DNA of 64,000 nt from Mariannaea sp. PMI_226 (lineage: Eukaryota > Ascomycota > Sordariomycetes > Hypocreales > Nectriaceae), in contig JANFOG010000002.1 in the NCBI GenBank assembly GCA_024336345.1, positions 3,038,001 through 3,102,000 of the forward strand, read 5' to 3'. Under the pieces are notes generated by a model that was given only the letters and a program-made list of their open reading frames with translations, ran no database searches and had not been told where the DNA came from. Shown here piece by piece: positions 1 through 10,967 of this stretch. How positions within the stretch are numbered: the first letter of the stretch is position 1; every line of letters begins with the position of its first letter. The position numbers and the translations under genes are program-made.

Positions 1-1741
1 TGGTGAATACCAGCATATTGTAAGGGAAAACGAGCGAGACGTGGCCACCCAGATGAGGGCTGGGGTAGAAGCCGCACCGGTCGTAGAAGGCAATAGCCGA
101 CTCTACGCAGTCGAACTCGACGGTGAGCAGGCAGCCGTATCCTGGGTTGGGCAGCTCGGGCGTGGCAGGGCGCTTTATAGCGTCGTAGTTGGGCTTGCTT
201 GGTAGGAGAGATGGGTACTGGACATTGATAATGGGTGAGTTGGGTATGGACTTTGCTCCTTGCAGGAAATTTGCCATGGCCTCAGCATTACGGTTGAGGA
301 CGGCCGTTCTCTGGATAAAGTCGTGCGAGTTAGCGAGAAGAACAGCGGCTTCGGAGGCGAACAGCTCGTTCCGGTAAGTGGCCTTGAAGATGGCTGCAAG
401 GCCGTCGTAATGAGGCGATAGGGGATTGAGGACGATGGAACCGCCCAGGGCATCGGCCTGGCCGTTAAAGGACTTGGTCAAGGATGTGAGCAAGATGTCG
501 CCCTGCGCGAAGACATCGACGTTGGCGAAGCCGGCAACGGTGTCGTCCACGACGAGCACGAAGCCAAACTTTTCGGACTATAAGCAGAGAAAAGAGGCAC
601 TTTGTTAGCACAAGTATACTGGTTTGCTGAAGATGTACAGGGGCGCGGTGTTTGCAACTTACAAGCCGCTTCAGCCGAGCTACATCTACTGTGTCCAAGG
701 TTGGATTTCCAGGTATCTCGACAAAGGCGTAGCTCACGGGCTTGCCATTCTGCTTCTCCTCCTCAAGCCAGCTTTCGAAGGAGTCGATACCCTCCTGGTC
801 AACCCGGCCAAAGTGCTTGATACCCATCGAAGCTTCCTCGAGGATGTGGTGGTAGGTGTTATGGAAGGGGATCCCCAACATCACGGCTGTTCCAGGCCGG
901 TACTCAACCAGCCGGTTGAATGTGTCATAGATGGCTCCCATACCCGACGGGTACAGGAACACATCGCTTGGTGTGCAAGTGACATTGGCCGGGTCGATGG
1001 GGGCGCGGTGCAGAAGCTCATTGACTCTCTCCCGGAGGCCCTGATGGGCAGGACCCTCGGGCGTCCAAGTTGGTGGCGGAAGCTCGCCAGTTCCGCTGTA
1101 AGGTACCTCCTTGAGGTCATCGAGACCACTTAGGATTTCCTCTGCCCCGCGGATGGAGAGACCGACACCGGGGTTTCCCCACGTCAGAAGAATGCCAGGT
1201 GTCTTCTTGGGGTCGTATATGACGACATAGAGGCGATGCCCGGCGATATCGACGACTTTCAGCTCAATCTCATCCGCAGTCATACGGAATGGGCCGCGGC
1301 CGGGCAAGGTGATATGGCGTTGAGTATACGGCCAGATGCTTGGGTTGAGGTAAATGAAGGCCTTCTTGCCTTGAATTCCCAGCTTCTTGAGAATTTCCCG
1401 TTCTAGCTATATATGCATATACACAGAGTGTGTCAGACCCCGACTCGGCATAGCAAAAGGGCTCAGGGCACAATATGATGATTGAGCCCATACTTTTCTA
1501 TTCTTGGGGAAAGGCGAGGGCTTATTCAAGAAATTGGGCATCTATCGTTTTTACTTACCTGAGCAACGAACTGCATGGGCATAAGCCGAGGGTAGACATG
1601 AACTACTTTGGCCATGGCACTTGAGTCACCATCGCGGAAGGCCTTTGCGTTGGCCCAGGTCGGGAGATTGGTGATGATGCTGTACGGAGTCTGAGGAGGT
1701 GGCGCATGGCCGAACTCGGACTGAGGCCTAAGAACAACCAT
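1..1741 (-). CDS. STR2: Cystathionine gamma-synthase (Str2/Met-7 type), 3' end outside window
   Basis: PLP-dependent Cys/Met-metabolism enzyme that joins cysteine and an activated homoserine into cystathionine (transsulfuration towards methionine). Exons read complement 1741-1559, 1406-663 and 577 to beyond base 1; introns 1407-1558 and 578-662 have GTAAGT donors. The start is ATG at 1741. The N-terminal part (SIITNLPTW, then GDSSAMAKVVHVYPR) resembles the extension of yeast Str2 rather than the shorter bacterial MetB. Later come the conserved EIPGNPTLD, VVDDTVAG and the PLP-lysine motif SLTKSFNG. The C-terminus is cut by the window edge after about 500 residues, so the stop is not seen. A GA-repeat lies in the 5' leader. 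Family assignment is firm; the choice between cystathionine gamma-synthase and a close paralogue of other substrate preference is inference. Confidence 0.92.
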
Positions 1742-2916
1742 GTTTGTTTAAGATTTCACGGAGAGAGGAGAGAGAGAGAGAGAGAAAGAGTCTCTGGCTT
1801 TGAATGCTCTCAGCCACGTCGGTGGTGGGATATGAGGGCGGGGATGCGATGCGATCGATGAGACAGAGCTCAGTGAGTCAGAGCTCAGAGACACAGAGCT
1901 TAGTGACACAAAGACACACCAAGACACAAAGATAAGACGAGATGCCCTTCAATTGAAGCACGGGGTAGCGGTGAGGATGAAGGAAAGGCAGTTGACTAAC
2001 ATTGATCCATGGTTGGTCAGCAGTCGTACATTTATACAAAATAAGAAATAGAGCAGAGCTCGCCATTTCGCTATTTCATGGCTTACAGCCCCATCCTGTT
2101 TTGTTATTGCAGTGCTTTGCCCGCATCACAACCCAAACCAGGAAGGTCGTGGGTGGGCGGGAATGCAGAAGCTGACTTGAGGACGAGGACGCTACGCCTT
2201 CTATTTCCAACTTTACCCGTCGAGATAAGCTGACAAGACTATAACCTCACATTCCGCATTACATCATCTTACTAGGCACTAGGCCGTAAGACGTAGATGC
2301 TTCAGAGTCTCCAACAAGTCTGTACCAAGTGGCCGCTTGCCAAGATTACGTGGCGCAGCCTAGATTCAAAAGACCCAAGCAAGCCAGCATGTACACCAAG
2401 ATCTCACAAGTCGTTGGGCGGGCTGAGCTCAATCTGACCCAGCGAAACTACATCTCCAAAGGCCCCTTCTCCACAGGCACCGTCTAGCATGTCAGGATGT
2501 AGGTTGAGGGCGGGATATGTGTGGTAGCGTTGGTCACGGGAGGCATCTATCCGTAACTTCCGTCCTTCTTTGAGCAATCAAGTCAGTTCATCTTCTGCAT
2601 TGTACATTACATAGTAACTAGGCCAATAATCCCATCCTGAGCCAGCTCCAGCTCTGACAAAAAAAAAACCAAGAAAAAAGACCGCAAGGTGACGAAAATA
2701 GCATCCATACCCACCTCTTCCCGCATGGCCTGGCCTGGCCTTCCAAAGAGTGCCAGCCATAAGCTAAGCTGTTGCGCTAGGCTCTTCCATTCTTCAGCCT
2801 CCAATCATCAGCCATTGAACTGATAGTATAAACAGACTAATACCGTAAAATATTTTCTGCACTGTACACGGTGAACACTGTGCTGATGGCTGTCCACACC
2901 AGCCGCGTTCCTCAAA
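1742..2916. other. Intergenic region
   Basis: Upstream region of the cystathionine gamma-synthase gene and downstream region of VTC4, both on the minus strand. It starts with a GA-rich tract, followed near 1868-1945 by imperfect repeats of the type CAGAGCTCAGAGACACAGAG. I see no gene with a recognisable protein or RNA product. Confidence 0.6.
1761..1790. repeat. GA-rich microsatellite
   Basis: Nearly pure GA dinucleotide run 20-50 bases upstream of the cystathionine gamma-synthase start codon, so within its probable 5' leader or core promoter (CT-rich on the transcribed strand). CT-rich leaders are common in filamentous fungi. Confidence 0.8.
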
Positions 2917-5367
2917 TTACCACAGCTGTCGTTCTCGACCCTCATAGCCAAAGTTCACAGCAACTGCCACAAACAGAGCCACGCAGAGGACAGTTGGGCC
3001 CACTCGGTCATAGTACTGCACCACCTTGCGCGTGCGGATGGCGTTGCTTCGGTAAAGATATGTGCCCACCGAGTAGCACAAGCTAAGAATGGCCAGCAGG
3101 GTGAAGATGCCAGCAATTATGAAAGCGGTCGGAGTGGGGTGCTCGCCAAAGTTGAGCAGTGTGACAGCAATCGTACCAACGTAGATAGAGTACTCGAGCT
3201 GTGGCAGAAATGTGTCAATATTTCAATAATTCCCAATGATAGATTGTCTGGCATATCCAATAAACTTACCCATCCCAAGAATGTTCGTTCCGCCGCAAAG
3301 TATACCTTGGGTTCCACGCGAACAGGCACGTGAATCTTCTTGCCCTTTGGCGCCCTGAATTTTCTCGTCTGGATCTCGGAGCTACCAAAAAGCGCCTGGA
3401 GGCGGTTGCTTCTTGGCACAGGCGTGCTGCGAGGTTGAGGGACCGCGTAGGAGAGAGCCTTGACAATGCCCCGGCTGACTGACCGGCTCTTGACCGCAAA
3501 GAGAGTCGAGTAATAGTTCCATCCACCAACTCTTTTAGCCTGCTCCAGCTCGTAGCTCTCGTCATAGTCGTCGTCCGAATCATAGATGGGGTAAGCTTCG
3601 TCCTCAGCTACGGTATCCGTCGTCTGGCCCTCTACATCAGACGGCAATGCGCGCCGATGACCTCCTTGCGCGCTTGATTCTCCGTTGCTAGCGCCTGTGC
3701 GACGAACGGGACCCAAGCCTTCATCATCTGAGTCTAGATCATCCTCATCATCCGAAGTTGTCGCCGCTCCCGCCATGCCAGGGCGTCGGATGCCAAAGTC
3801 ATGGGTGGCAGGCTTGCGGATATCCACGTCCATCTGAGGCATCCAGAATGGCAATAAGTTGATGCGGTCGGGGAACAAAACAGCCGTACCGTGGATAAAT
3901 TTGGAAAACTTGGGCACAGCTTCGACAAGGTGAGATGAAATGAGCTGGCGGACCCATTCAGGAGGTTCCTGTCCATGCTGAGTCTGGAGCTTAACTTCAA
4001 GAACGGCGTAGGGGAATTTCTCAACATCCTCCGCAGGGATCTGTGAGAAAGGCCAATCCACTCCAATATCCATACGGCGCCAGTTGTCTCCCGATCGGAT
4101 ACGGCCATCCATGTTATCCTCTCGAACCATGGTAAGCTCGGTATCCAGCGAAATACGAACTCGAGCGTCGGCGGGAAGCTGGAAAGCAGTACGGTTGTAG
4201 AAGGATCTGCACACCGGCTTGTATCCCTTCTTGAGAATTGAGTATTGAATCTCTGATGCCAGGCGCTCATCCTCGGCAATGGCCTTTTCCGACTTCTTGC
4301 CTTCCTTGCGAGCCTTCTCAAAGATGGCAGCGGGAAGAAGCTCTCCCCTCATGTATGCATTCACATTCTTTTCCTTAATGGCAAATCGAGCCTTCACAGA
4401 CTTTTCGCCAGTCCAATCTTCGCGGTGAGTCTTGCGCTCCACGAAGATGGTCTCGGTCTGCATTCCACCGTACCATCGCAGTCGAATCGCCTCGGCACCC
4501 TCGCTCTTCTTCAGGCGGCCCTCGTAGAGATCCCATGTATCCGGATTGTCGTAGTAAATGGAAGTGATGGCAGAGTCCTCCTGGTCGAATTCCTTGCTTG
4601 CGTTGAAAACGAGGACAGGGAGATGCTTGAGGATGATGAGCTTGAGCTCAGTGACGTTATCTGGGTGAACCCAGTATTTGGTAGTCTGTCGAACGAAGCT
4701 GGCTTGGCTACCACCAGCAGCACTGTCGCCCTTGACGGGGTTTCCTCGCGTTCGGACTAGATCGTAGAGCTTGGAGAGCTTGATGACTGATGCATCGTAG
4801 TTCTCCTTGTAAAAGGGCTTGGCCTTGAGTCGCGTATCGAAAACGGGTTTGAGATGCCATCCCGTCAGTTTCTATAAGTGACAATTAGTTAGCCGAGGTA
4901 GAATGGGTTGAAACGGGAACGAATTGGCATACGTCGTGCTTCTTGATGATCTTGTAAAAGCCGGTGTAGTTGAGCTGGACAAACTTGGCGAGATCGTGGA
5001 CGTCGGCGATGATGTCGCTCAGGTCCTCCTCCAGAAGCATAAACTCCTCCTCAGTAGGGCCATTCTCGCCCAGGCCTCGCTCGTTCAGACGGTTGACCAC
5101 TTCCTTGACTTCTCGCTCACTGACGGCAATGCGGCGAGAAATTTCCATGGCCTTGACCTGCTGCTTGGCATGGACTTTCTCGAGCTCGGCCTCGAGCTTG
5201 GCGACGAATCTCGATTCATCATCCTCGCACCATTCGGCACTGCCGCCACCACCAGGTCTGGGGGAGCCAGTGGCATTCTTGATCTCCGATTTTAGGCCGT
5301 CATAGTCGATGTAATACCACTGATACTCGTGGATGACGCTGGAACGGAGCTGCTCGCCGAACTTCAT
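2917..5367 (-). CDS. VTC4: Vacuolar transporter chaperone 4, polyphosphate polymerase subunit
   Basis: Catalytic subunit of the VTC complex, which makes polyphosphate from ATP and feeds it into the vacuole. Exons are complement 5367-4933, 4871-3270 and 3198-2917; introns 4872-4932 and 3199-3269. The product is 772 aa. An N-terminal SPX domain (1 to about 146) keeps the inositol-pyrophosphate binding residues Tyr22, Lys26 and the KxxKKxxK cluster (Lys139, 142, 143, 146). The tunnel-shaped polymerase domain (about 190-480) keeps Lys210, Arg275 and Arg277 (IRLRWYGG), Glu290/Lys292 (VERKTHRED) and Glu437 (AVLEVKLQT). An acidic linker (about 500-570) precedes the C-terminal membrane segments in exon 3. 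An in-frame ATG at 5460 would add 31 residues before SPX. I chose 5367 because SPX domains start at the extreme N-terminus. Confidence 0.97.
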
Positions 5368-7056
5368 GACGACGACGCCAGGCTGGACCTTGGCAGGAGT
5401 GCCCGCGCGGATGCTGGTCCAAGTCTTGTCACGGGTCTTCAGATCCTGGACGATAAGCATGAGCGCATGTGAGACAGATGGGAAAGCTTGCACCCCAATG
5501 TTGCGAGCTGCAATTCGCGAGAACAAGTACGAGTTCAAGATACGCGGTAAATTGATGCGGCCGGTAGGAGTGAGGTTTGTCCTTACCTGCAGGATAACAA
5601 GGGCAAGGATAGGAAAAGGAACGGATTGGGCGAGCGCGGCAGATGGTTGGATGGTTGAGGAACTGGAATAAAGCAGCCGTCGAGCCAGGGTTTATTACGG
5701 AAGCAGGCCTAGCGACTGGGGATTGAGGCTGGTGCTTGACAAGAAAAAGCAGCAGAGCACGAAGCCAGTACTAGCTTTGGGCTCTAGGAGCAGCAGTGTC
5801 TTTGGGGGAAGATCCGAGGCGCCTTAGCGCCAACGTGGTTGATGGCCCAGGGCAGTTTCGCCTCCCTCTGAAATGAATTGGCGAATCAATGAGGTCCGAG
5901 CTGGAACGTGCGTGTTTCTAACTACCCACTATCCGCGAAGCTAGCTGCTACAGTATTTCGCCGACGAGTGGATGCATGTACTGCAATCATAGTGTTTTTT
6001 TTTTCTTCCTTTCGTTAAAGGGTCGACCAAATTAATCAAGACCTCAAGGTGGAATCCACTGGAGGATGATTCAAACCTCAGCCGCCAAGTTATGAGGATA
6101 CAATGGTATTGCGCTAGTGCAAGTAACAAGGTAAAGTATGCATTTATCTGTCCGTTGCCAGTCATAATTGGATGGAGCTCTGCATGAGTACGAAGCATGT
6201 AAGTTATACTATGAATGGGTTTCTCGCAAAAAGACTATTCTGTAGAGCTCGTGATGGATCTCACATCGAGGTACCATGTCTTAGGTAATATGGAACTGAC
6301 CCACCAACTACCCGTACTGCGTTAGCTGCTTCAACCATAGAAAACTTTAAGAAGGGGAATGAATGTTGAAAGAAGAACCAGGCAAAGAAGAGCTGGAAAT
6401 GAAGCTTGAAGAAGCTTCTGTATTAGTATAAAAGACATTGATAGCAGAAAGAAGTATGCAATTAGGAGCTCAAACTGGCCAGACACAAACAAACCGGATA
6501 GCTAAATTGAAGGGACATGCCCTTATGGGAGAAGAAGAAGGAGAAGAAGAAAAAAAGGAAAAGAAAAAGAACAAAAAAAAATCAAAAGAAAAAAAAGAAG
6601 CACCAGGTAGGCCCGGTGAAACCCAATACGTTACCTATTCTTACGTTGGTGAATTTTTATTCCTCCGCTGGAATCTAGTATCATAACCCCGAGCCACACT
6701 CCCTGATTGATCCAGATCCCTCCCTACGTAATTCCATTGTACAGTAGCCAAAATATTTTTGCAATTCCCCCATCGCCATCGCGACTAAGACAGTTGTCAA
6801 GCGACCAGCTTCCCAAGTGAGAAAGGAATACTGATCTTCTACTCAAAGTAGAATTCCTTGTGTCTCTTTTTTTTTTTTTTCTCCCCCTTTTTCGCCTTTC
6901 CATTTTTAGGTTATCCCTCGAGCTCTGCCAGGAACTTGGCGCAAGGGGACAGAAGGGGGAAAAAATCGGTATTATTTTACCCCTCCAAAAAAAAAAAAAA
7001 AAAAAAAAAAAAAGAGACCCCGCGCCTCCATTCCCAAAACAGTGAGCACGTACAGT
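5368..7056. other. Divergent intergenic region VTC4/RMT2
   Basis: Shared upstream region between VTC4 (minus) and RMT2 (plus). It holds a purine-rich stretch of GAAGAA/AAAAGAA type at about 6525-6602, a T-run near 6868-6881 and a 27-base A-run at 6987-7013. Short open frames here are low-complexity (Lys/Glu-rich) and look non-coding. No RNA gene was recognised. Confidence 0.6.
6987..7013 (+). repeat. A27 tract in RMT2 leader
   Basis: Uninterrupted run of 27 A residues ending 43 bases before the RMT2 start codon. Poly(dA:dT) tracts exclude nucleosomes at promoters. If transcribed, the run would be a poly(A) leader. The position of the transcription start is not known. Confidence 0.85.
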
Positions 7057-8424
7057 ATGGCCGCTATTGACGATTCTATGCCTGCTCGCATCTCCGGCGA
7101 TTGCTCGGACGATATCAGACAGGTTCTCTACCACGCCTGGGGTCACGACCGTGATGAACTCAAGGCCCTTTTGCGTTCTGGAGGTTCTGCCGTTGTTCAA
7201 GATCCAAAAACCGGCGAGACTCCTCTCCACGCCGCCATCCGAGCTTGCGGTCCTGCGTCTCCCGATGATGATGACGACGAGGAGGAAGATGGCTGTGTGG
7301 AGGAAGCTCGTGGAGTTATTCAGGAGCTTTTCCTGAATGGAGCCATCTGGAACGATGTCGATAGCAATAATGAAACTCCCGGCTGCGTTGCCCTTCGTCT
7401 TGGTCGCAAAGCCCTCTACAACATGTGTGTGGATGCTGGCGTCCGTGCAGAGCTACTCTTCGCCCTCATGGGTGGTTACGAGAAACTGTCCTCGGGCCCC
7501 GATGAGGACGAGGGCGAGGGCGAAGGCGAAGAAGCGGAGCATGAGACAAACGAAGAGATGCCCGATGCCGAGCCGGAAGCTGACCCTGAGGCTGTTGTGG
7601 AAGCACCCAAGTTCGTCCCTCCTGACGCAGGAGAGAAACCGGTGACCAGCGAAGAATACCTCAACTCAGAGCTAACCTATGACGACAACAAGCTCGTGGA
7701 CTCGGATCTCAACGGAGTCATGATGGCTTGGGAAACAGACATCATGCGCCGCTCAGTGGCCGCCCTAATCCCCGACTCCGCCCCTGGCAAACGTATCCTC
7801 AACGTTGGTTTTGGCATGGGCATTGTCGACGGCATGTTCGCCGACCTCAAGCCCTCTCGACACCACATCATCGAAGCTCACCCTTCCGTCCTTAACCACC
7901 TCTCCCAGGAAGGTTCCAAATTCGGCCCAGAGTGGGAGAAGAGCGGCCCGGAAGAAGGTGCTTTCAAGGTGCACAAGGGTCGTTGGCAGGATATTCTTCC
8001 CCAGCTTTTAGTAGAAGGTGAAGTCTACGACGCCATCTACTTCGATACCTTTGGCGAAGATTACTCACAACTACGCTTGTTTTTCACCGAGTACGTCATC
8101 GGCTTAATGGATCAAGAAGGCCGTTTCAGCTTCTTCAACGGTCTCGGCGCCGATAGAAAGATTTGTTACGATGTGTACACCAAGGTAGTCGAGATGGATT
8201 GCATTGAAGCCAGTCTAGATGTCGAGTGGGAAGAAAGCAATGTCGATATGGCAGGCTTGGACCAAGCAGGCAAGGGAGAGTGGGAGGGCGTACGCAGACG
8301 GTACTGGACGCTTGATAGTAAGACACCCTCGCATCTCTCCTCCTTTTAACGAAGATGATAACCCCATCGCTAACATGCAACTTCAACAGCATACCGATTG
8401 CCTATCTGCACATTCATGGGTTAG
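7057..8424 (+). CDS. RMT2: Protein arginine N5-methyltransferase 2 (type IV)
   Basis: S-adenosylmethionine-dependent enzyme that methylates the internal (delta) nitrogen of arginine; in yeast the substrate is ribosomal protein L12. Exons 7057-8317 and 8390-8424 with intron 8318-8389 (GTAAGA...CAACAG). The product is 431 aa; yeast Rmt2 is 412. An ankyrin-like N-terminal part (GETPLHAAIRAC at about residue 50; NNETPGCVALRLGRKALY) is followed by an acidic linker of Glu/Gly/Asp repeats. The methyltransferase domain of the guanidinoacetate-methyltransferase type has motif I ILNVGFGMGIVDGMF, then IIEAHPSVL and YDAIYFDTFGEDY. The spliced C-terminus is YRLPICTFMG, which fits the family ending. Reading on without the intron would replace it by an unrelated tail. 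Confidence 0.95.
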
Positions 8425-8562
8425 GATTGCTATACATGTTAATGGATCTACTCTAAAGCCTGCCTTAGTGGTCCGAACGCAACTCCTCTACTGGCCTCTT
8501 GAGCTCTTCATTTCTAACTCCGTTTTTTTTCCTCTCATTTCGTTACCTCGTGATTGACGCAC

Positions 8563-8584
8563 TCATCCATCCATCCATCCATTT
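8563..8584. repeat. CATC tetranucleotide repeat in convergent terminator region
   Basis: Run of (ATCC)n between the convergent 3' ends of RMT2 and hexokinase. The two stop codons are only 185 bases apart, so both 3' untranslated regions must lie in or overlap across this short gap. Confidence 0.8.
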
Positions 8585-8609
8585 TGCCGATTAGACCCTT
8601 ATCAAACCA

Positions 8610-10967
8610 TTACACGAAGTGCTCGGGATGCAAAACACCTGCAACGTTACCCTGCTGGACGCGCTTCAGCGTCAGAGCAGCAATCAATGCAGCACCTACA
8701 CCGCTACCATCTTCGGCAGGGAGGATCTCGACGGGGTCCTCAGCCCTGCGGTTGGTCTTCTTGGGCCAGTCGAGGATCTCCCGCAAAGCCTGGGCGCCTC
8801 GCTCCTTGAAGTTAGGATACTTGTTGAAGACGGAGCCGTCAGCACCAACGTGGCAGGTTTTGTAATTCTTCTTCTTGCAGATAGCGGCCACACCACAGGC
8901 GGAAAGTCGAGCAGATCGAGTTCCAATCAGCTCAGCAAGGCGACGGATGAGCTCCAGCTCAGGGCGTGTGGATGCCAGCTTGAGCTTAGATGAGATAAGG
9001 TCGTGAGTCTCTTGCAAGTTCTCAAAAGGATCCCTTTCACTTGGTTAGTTTGCTTCACAGATTTGACTTTTGAGAGAAAACGTACTCTTCAATGAAGGAC
9101 AAGAAGGATGCATCAAGAGAATAAGGCTTCTTGAGGAGGGAATAATCCTGACCCTCGAAGATGCGCTTCGTCTCGGCCAAGTCAGCCAAGACCAAGCGGA
9201 AGATTTCGCCAAGATAGAGACCAGCAATCATCTTCTCAAAGGCCTGCTGACCAGGGCGAGGGGAGTCCCGGTCAATGGCAATATCGTAGGCCGTTCGTGG
9301 GAGCACCTTGTGCTCGTTATCGAAGGCACCCCACTCACAGTTGATAGCCATAGGAGTATCGGGAGGAAGATTAAGGTGCGCGATCTTAGGGATATCGCCG
9401 CAGGTCTCCATGTAAGCAGCGTTGCAGCCAGTGCCGAAGATACAGCCCATCTTCATATCCTCATCGGTGTAGGCTGAAGCAATCAAGGTGCCAGTTGTGT
9501 CATTGATCAAGGCAGCAAGCTTGATAGGCACACCCTATTGCAAGATTAATAATGCTCAATCCAAAAAGAGATGGCTAAGCCTTTTACTTACTCGTCGCTC
9601 AAGGGCTGCCTCGAACATGGGCACGATATTCTTGCCCTCGACACCGTCAATGTCGAATCCCTTAGTCCATCGCTGAAGAACGCCCTCATCGATGTAGTTC
9701 TGGGTAGCAGGGTAGGAGAAAGTGAAGCCGAGTGGGAGTTTGGGGAGGTTGGCGCACTCTCCATGATGGGTCTCAATGAATTGGTATAGACAGTCGGCAA
9801 TATAGTCCCAGAGATCGTCGGATTCAGCCGACTTGAGCTCTTCAGGCATGCGATACTTGGATTGGATGATGTCGAATTCAGACTTCTCTTCGGTAAGGGT
9901 GATCTGACAGACTCGGAGGTTGGTTCCTCCCATATCTAGGGCCAGATACGTTCCCTCCTCGTAGCCATCTGGATAAGACATAACCCAGGTAGGATTCATA
10001 GGCTAGAATTTATGAGTCCTCGTCGTGATATAAAATGATGCATAGCTAATTATGACTTACAATACTTCCACCCTCAACACTCAGACCTGTACACTGCGTC
10101 AGAAGAAGCTATCAGAATGCATGAAGGATGATTCGGCTTACCCTTGGCAAGCTCTGAGACGAAGTGGTCCGTGATTTCCTTGAGCTTTGTCGTGTCTACA
10201 GTGAACATGGCCTCAAGTTTGTGGATTTCATCGACAAGGTCCTTGGGCACATCGGCCATTGATCCTATCATGATTACTCGTTAGCAATTGTAGCAACCGT
10301 CTTTGTTTTTGGTAGTAAAGACTGTGGTCATAAAAAATCACAAATGATGCTTGGGGCTTGAGCCAGTGAGGATACGTGACAAAACCCCAGGCTGCCGGTG
10401 CCCAGACAGTTGGCAACCATCTCCTAGCCGCCCGTCAAGGTTGCCAATGTATCACAATCACCGTGGGCTTTTTCAATGGCAGCCATTGAAGAACACACTT
10501 TCCGATATATCCCCGAATGCCTCTCCCAGTTAGGGAGCGTGTTACCACGCCCTGGGACCTGTAGGACATGTCGAGCTGCACTAGGTCTCCGAACCACATG
10601 TCAACTTTGAGACGGGAACATTAGGAGCCAGGAAGCATTGGAGATGATAGATCGTGCCGTTTTTGGATGACGGAAATAGCCGCAAGTTCGGCTCTGGTTC
10701 TTCACAGACAGTGATCTCCTCCTTCACATGCTTATCAAAAGCCGGCAATGGAGCCCAAAAATTTTGGCCAAGGCACATCGTCTTGGAGTTCAATGAGGAT
10801 GTTGACGGAGTGATCCTTGCCGCTGCCAGATTGTGAATTCAAACAGCTTCGGTGCTGGCCTGTCTTCACGCAGATATCGACAATGTAGAAATTCATTTGA
10901 GTGGAAAATCTCAAAAGTGAAACGTACCCTTTCGGGAGGGAGGACGACGAGGTCCAAGACCGACCAT
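8610..10967 (-). CDS. hxkA: Hexokinase
   Basis: Phosphorylates glucose, fructose and mannose with ATP at the entry of glycolysis. Six exons: complement 10967-10928, 10264-10142, 10086-10061, 10002-9592, 9534-9086 and 9033-8610; 490 aa. The first exon codes only the basic peptide MVGLGPRRPPSRK, which matches the N-terminus I know from Aspergillus HxkA, so the start lies beyond a 663-nt intron (10265-10927). The third exon is a 26-nt microexon. Visible motifs are the phosphate-binding LALDMGGTNLRVC (83-95), the sugar-binding signature LGFTFSYPATQN (154-165), the catalytic Asp212 in ALINDTTGTL and the adenosine-site GTGCNAAYME. All key residues are present, so it is an active hexokinase rather than a regulatory HxkC/HxkD homologue. 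Starting at the internal ATG at 10259 would drop the conserved basic N-terminus. Confidence 0.97.
10061..10086 (-). other. hxkA: 26-nt microexon of hexokinase
   Basis: The bases code LSVEGGS and parts of the neighbouring codons, a segment conserved in fungal hexokinases. It is flanked by an AG acceptor on the 10087 side (TGTACAG) and a GTAAGT donor on the 10060 side. Total coding length stays divisible by three only if it is included. Confidence 0.92.

Noticed and set aside
624..1133. 169-codon plus-strand frame across the cystathionine gamma-synthase gene
   Set aside because: The minus strand codes a clear PLP enzyme here, and the plus frame has no family features.
10265..10927. snoRNA hosted in the long hexokinase intron
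   Set aside because: I looked for C/D-box words on the coding strand and did not find a convincing pair.
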